Below, in pieces: positions 63,116-64,000 of a DNA stretch of 64,000 bases. Below the pieces are notes generated by a model. It saw only the letters and a program-made list of their open reading frames with translations, was not told the DNA's origin and did not search any database. The number at the start of each line of letters is the position of its first letter. Position 1 is the first letter of the stretch. The position numbers and the translations under genes were made by a program. The stretch is taken from NCBI RefSeq assembly GCF_004358445.1, contig NZ_CP037951.1, positions 3,297,001-3,361,000 on the forward strand, given 5' to 3'. The DNA comes from Parashewanella tropica. Lineage in GTDB: Bacteria > Pseudomonadota > Gammaproteobacteria > Enterobacterales > Shewanellaceae.

Positions 63116-64000
63116 AATACTCTTTTTCAAAATTCCACGAGAATTAAGCAAACCAGCAATCACCACAAGCATTAGACCTAAGCCATAGATTGGTAAAAAT
63201 GGATCGTGAAATATCAAATACAGATAAAGGGTCGACAGCACCGGAGTAAAAAAGATAAAAGGAGCCAAAAATGAAGCTTCATTTCGCCTCAATGCCCACA
63301 ACCACAAAAGATCGGAAAAACCATTCAATACCAACCCTGTAAATATCACCACAGGCCAATCATCAGATGATGGTAAAACGACTCCCCCACTTACTAGCAT
63401 AGAAATAAATGAACACACGGTTGCGACACCAAAAAACACCACAAACATGCTACTGGGTTCTACGCTCATCTGCTTCATAAAGGTATTAAATAAAGCAAAA
63501 CTGGCCGCACCAAGGACCACTGATACAAGGACCCAAGGTTGCTCTACAGAAAAGCCTGACAATGAACCTTTTGTGATCACCACAAATACCGCAATTGCGC
63601 CTAATATTGTCGCTAATACCTTTCTCCAATGAGCAGACTCTTTAAACAATACAATCGAAAATACAGACATCATCATCGGCCAAGTGTATTGGATGATCAT
63701 AACTTGCATACCGTTTGCTTTGGCGTAGCCATTGAAGATCAGTAAGTAGTATAAATACCCTCCAAGGAAGCCTAATCCTATTACCTGATACCACTGTTTT
63801 TTACTGTAAAACTTTAACAGGCTTAAGGTTCCCTTGAAGTAACAAAATACCAACATGCCGATAGTCGATATCAAACTTACCCAAAAGAGAAATTGGAAAC
63901 GATCTAAATGATATTGGCCAACACGCGACACCACGGCAACAAAGCCCCAAAGGCTAACGCACACTATTGCGGCAAGCATACTTTTTAGCTGTGAAGACAT
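63101..64000 (-). CDS. EamA-family drug/metabolite transporter
   Basis: A 299-residue inner-membrane protein with ten predicted helices arranged as two EamA repeats (LWGFVAVVSR near the start, PILSTLYLYLIF-like block near the end). The substrate cannot be read from the sequence; the family includes amino-acid and metabolite exporters. The ATG is at the very edge of the window, so a longer start outside cannot be excluded. Confidence 0.85.
   Translation of the reverse strand: MSSQLKSMLAAIVCVSLWGFVAVVSRVGQYHLDRFQFLFWVSLISTIGMLVFCYFKGTLSLLKFYSKKQWYQVIGLGFLGGYLYYLLIFNGYAKANGMQVMIIQYTWPMMMSVFSIVLFKESAHWRKVLATILGAIAVFVVITKGSLSGFSVEQPWVLVSVVLGAASFALFNTFMKQMSVEPSSMFVVFFGVATVCSFISMLVSGGVVLPSSDDWPVVIFTGLVLNGFSDLLWLWALRRNEASFLAPFIFFTPVLSTLYLYLIFHDPFLPIYGLGLMLVVIAGLLNSRGILKKSIKKAR

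Overview
This 64 kb window is AT-rich chromosomal DNA of a marine-type gammaproteobacterium, most like Shewanellaceae or their Vibrio/Photobacterium-side relatives. The pointers are Crp, the YheV/YheS/TIGR02444/YheT/YheU/phosphoribulokinase block, CydABX, class 1 Fbp, the cNMP/CBS/DUF294 protein next to a DEDDh exonuclease, and a GlyGly-CTERM protease. A Parashewanella-like host-associated organism would fit the eukaryote-like genes, but this is inference. No rRNA, tRNA, CRISPR or prophage was seen.

Layout. 1-4.4 kb: end of a secreted M36 metalloprotease, a small lipoprotein and an L,D-transpeptidase. 4.4-13.9 kb (minus strand): a six-gene peptide-modification operon. It holds a 401-residue precursor with a strict 17-residue Cys repeat, a radical SAM/SPASM enzyme, an HlyD-type adaptor, an unknown protein and two NHLM-type ABC transporters, one with an intact C39 leader peptidase. 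14-24.2 kb: yjjX, btuF, cobO, a dipeptidyl peptidase IV, a RING-finger protein, fbp, an Aer-like receptor behind a perfect FNR box, and a YjiH transporter. 24.3-29.5 kb: a large protein with a possible OTU-like cysteine protease region, then the DUF294/exonuclease pair. 29.5-37.5 kb: choline/glycine-betaine locus (BCCT transporter, porin, MarR regulator, betB, betA, divergent BCCT-like protein). 37.7-46.2 kb: accessory secreted proteins, an IS3-family element with a 3-bp target duplication, two decayed gene remnants and a TonB-dependent copper receptor. 46.5-50 kb: a small membrane/HTH pair, then a plcP-olsF lipid-remodelling operon behind PhoB boxes. 50-53 kb: cydABX. 53-64 kb: two MITE-like repeats, an interrupted hypothetical gene, dapE and the yheV-yheS-yheT-yheU-prk block, then crp and a DMT permease.

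Most striking are: (1) the RiPP-like operon, whose precursor looks like a long repetitive Cys scaffold rather than a small bacteriocin; (2) a 243-residue protein with a RING finger, a second Cys/His finger, an acidic di-leucine motif and a C-terminal polybasic-CaaX ending, which looks built to act and be prenylated inside a eukaryotic cell, with a possible deubiquitinase-like partner 5 kb away; (3) a PhoB-controlled phospholipase/ornithine-lipid operon; (4) a DUF642-like protein with two phytocyanin-like domains that appear to have lost their copper ligands; (5) a MITE that supplies the last six codons and the stop of yheT.
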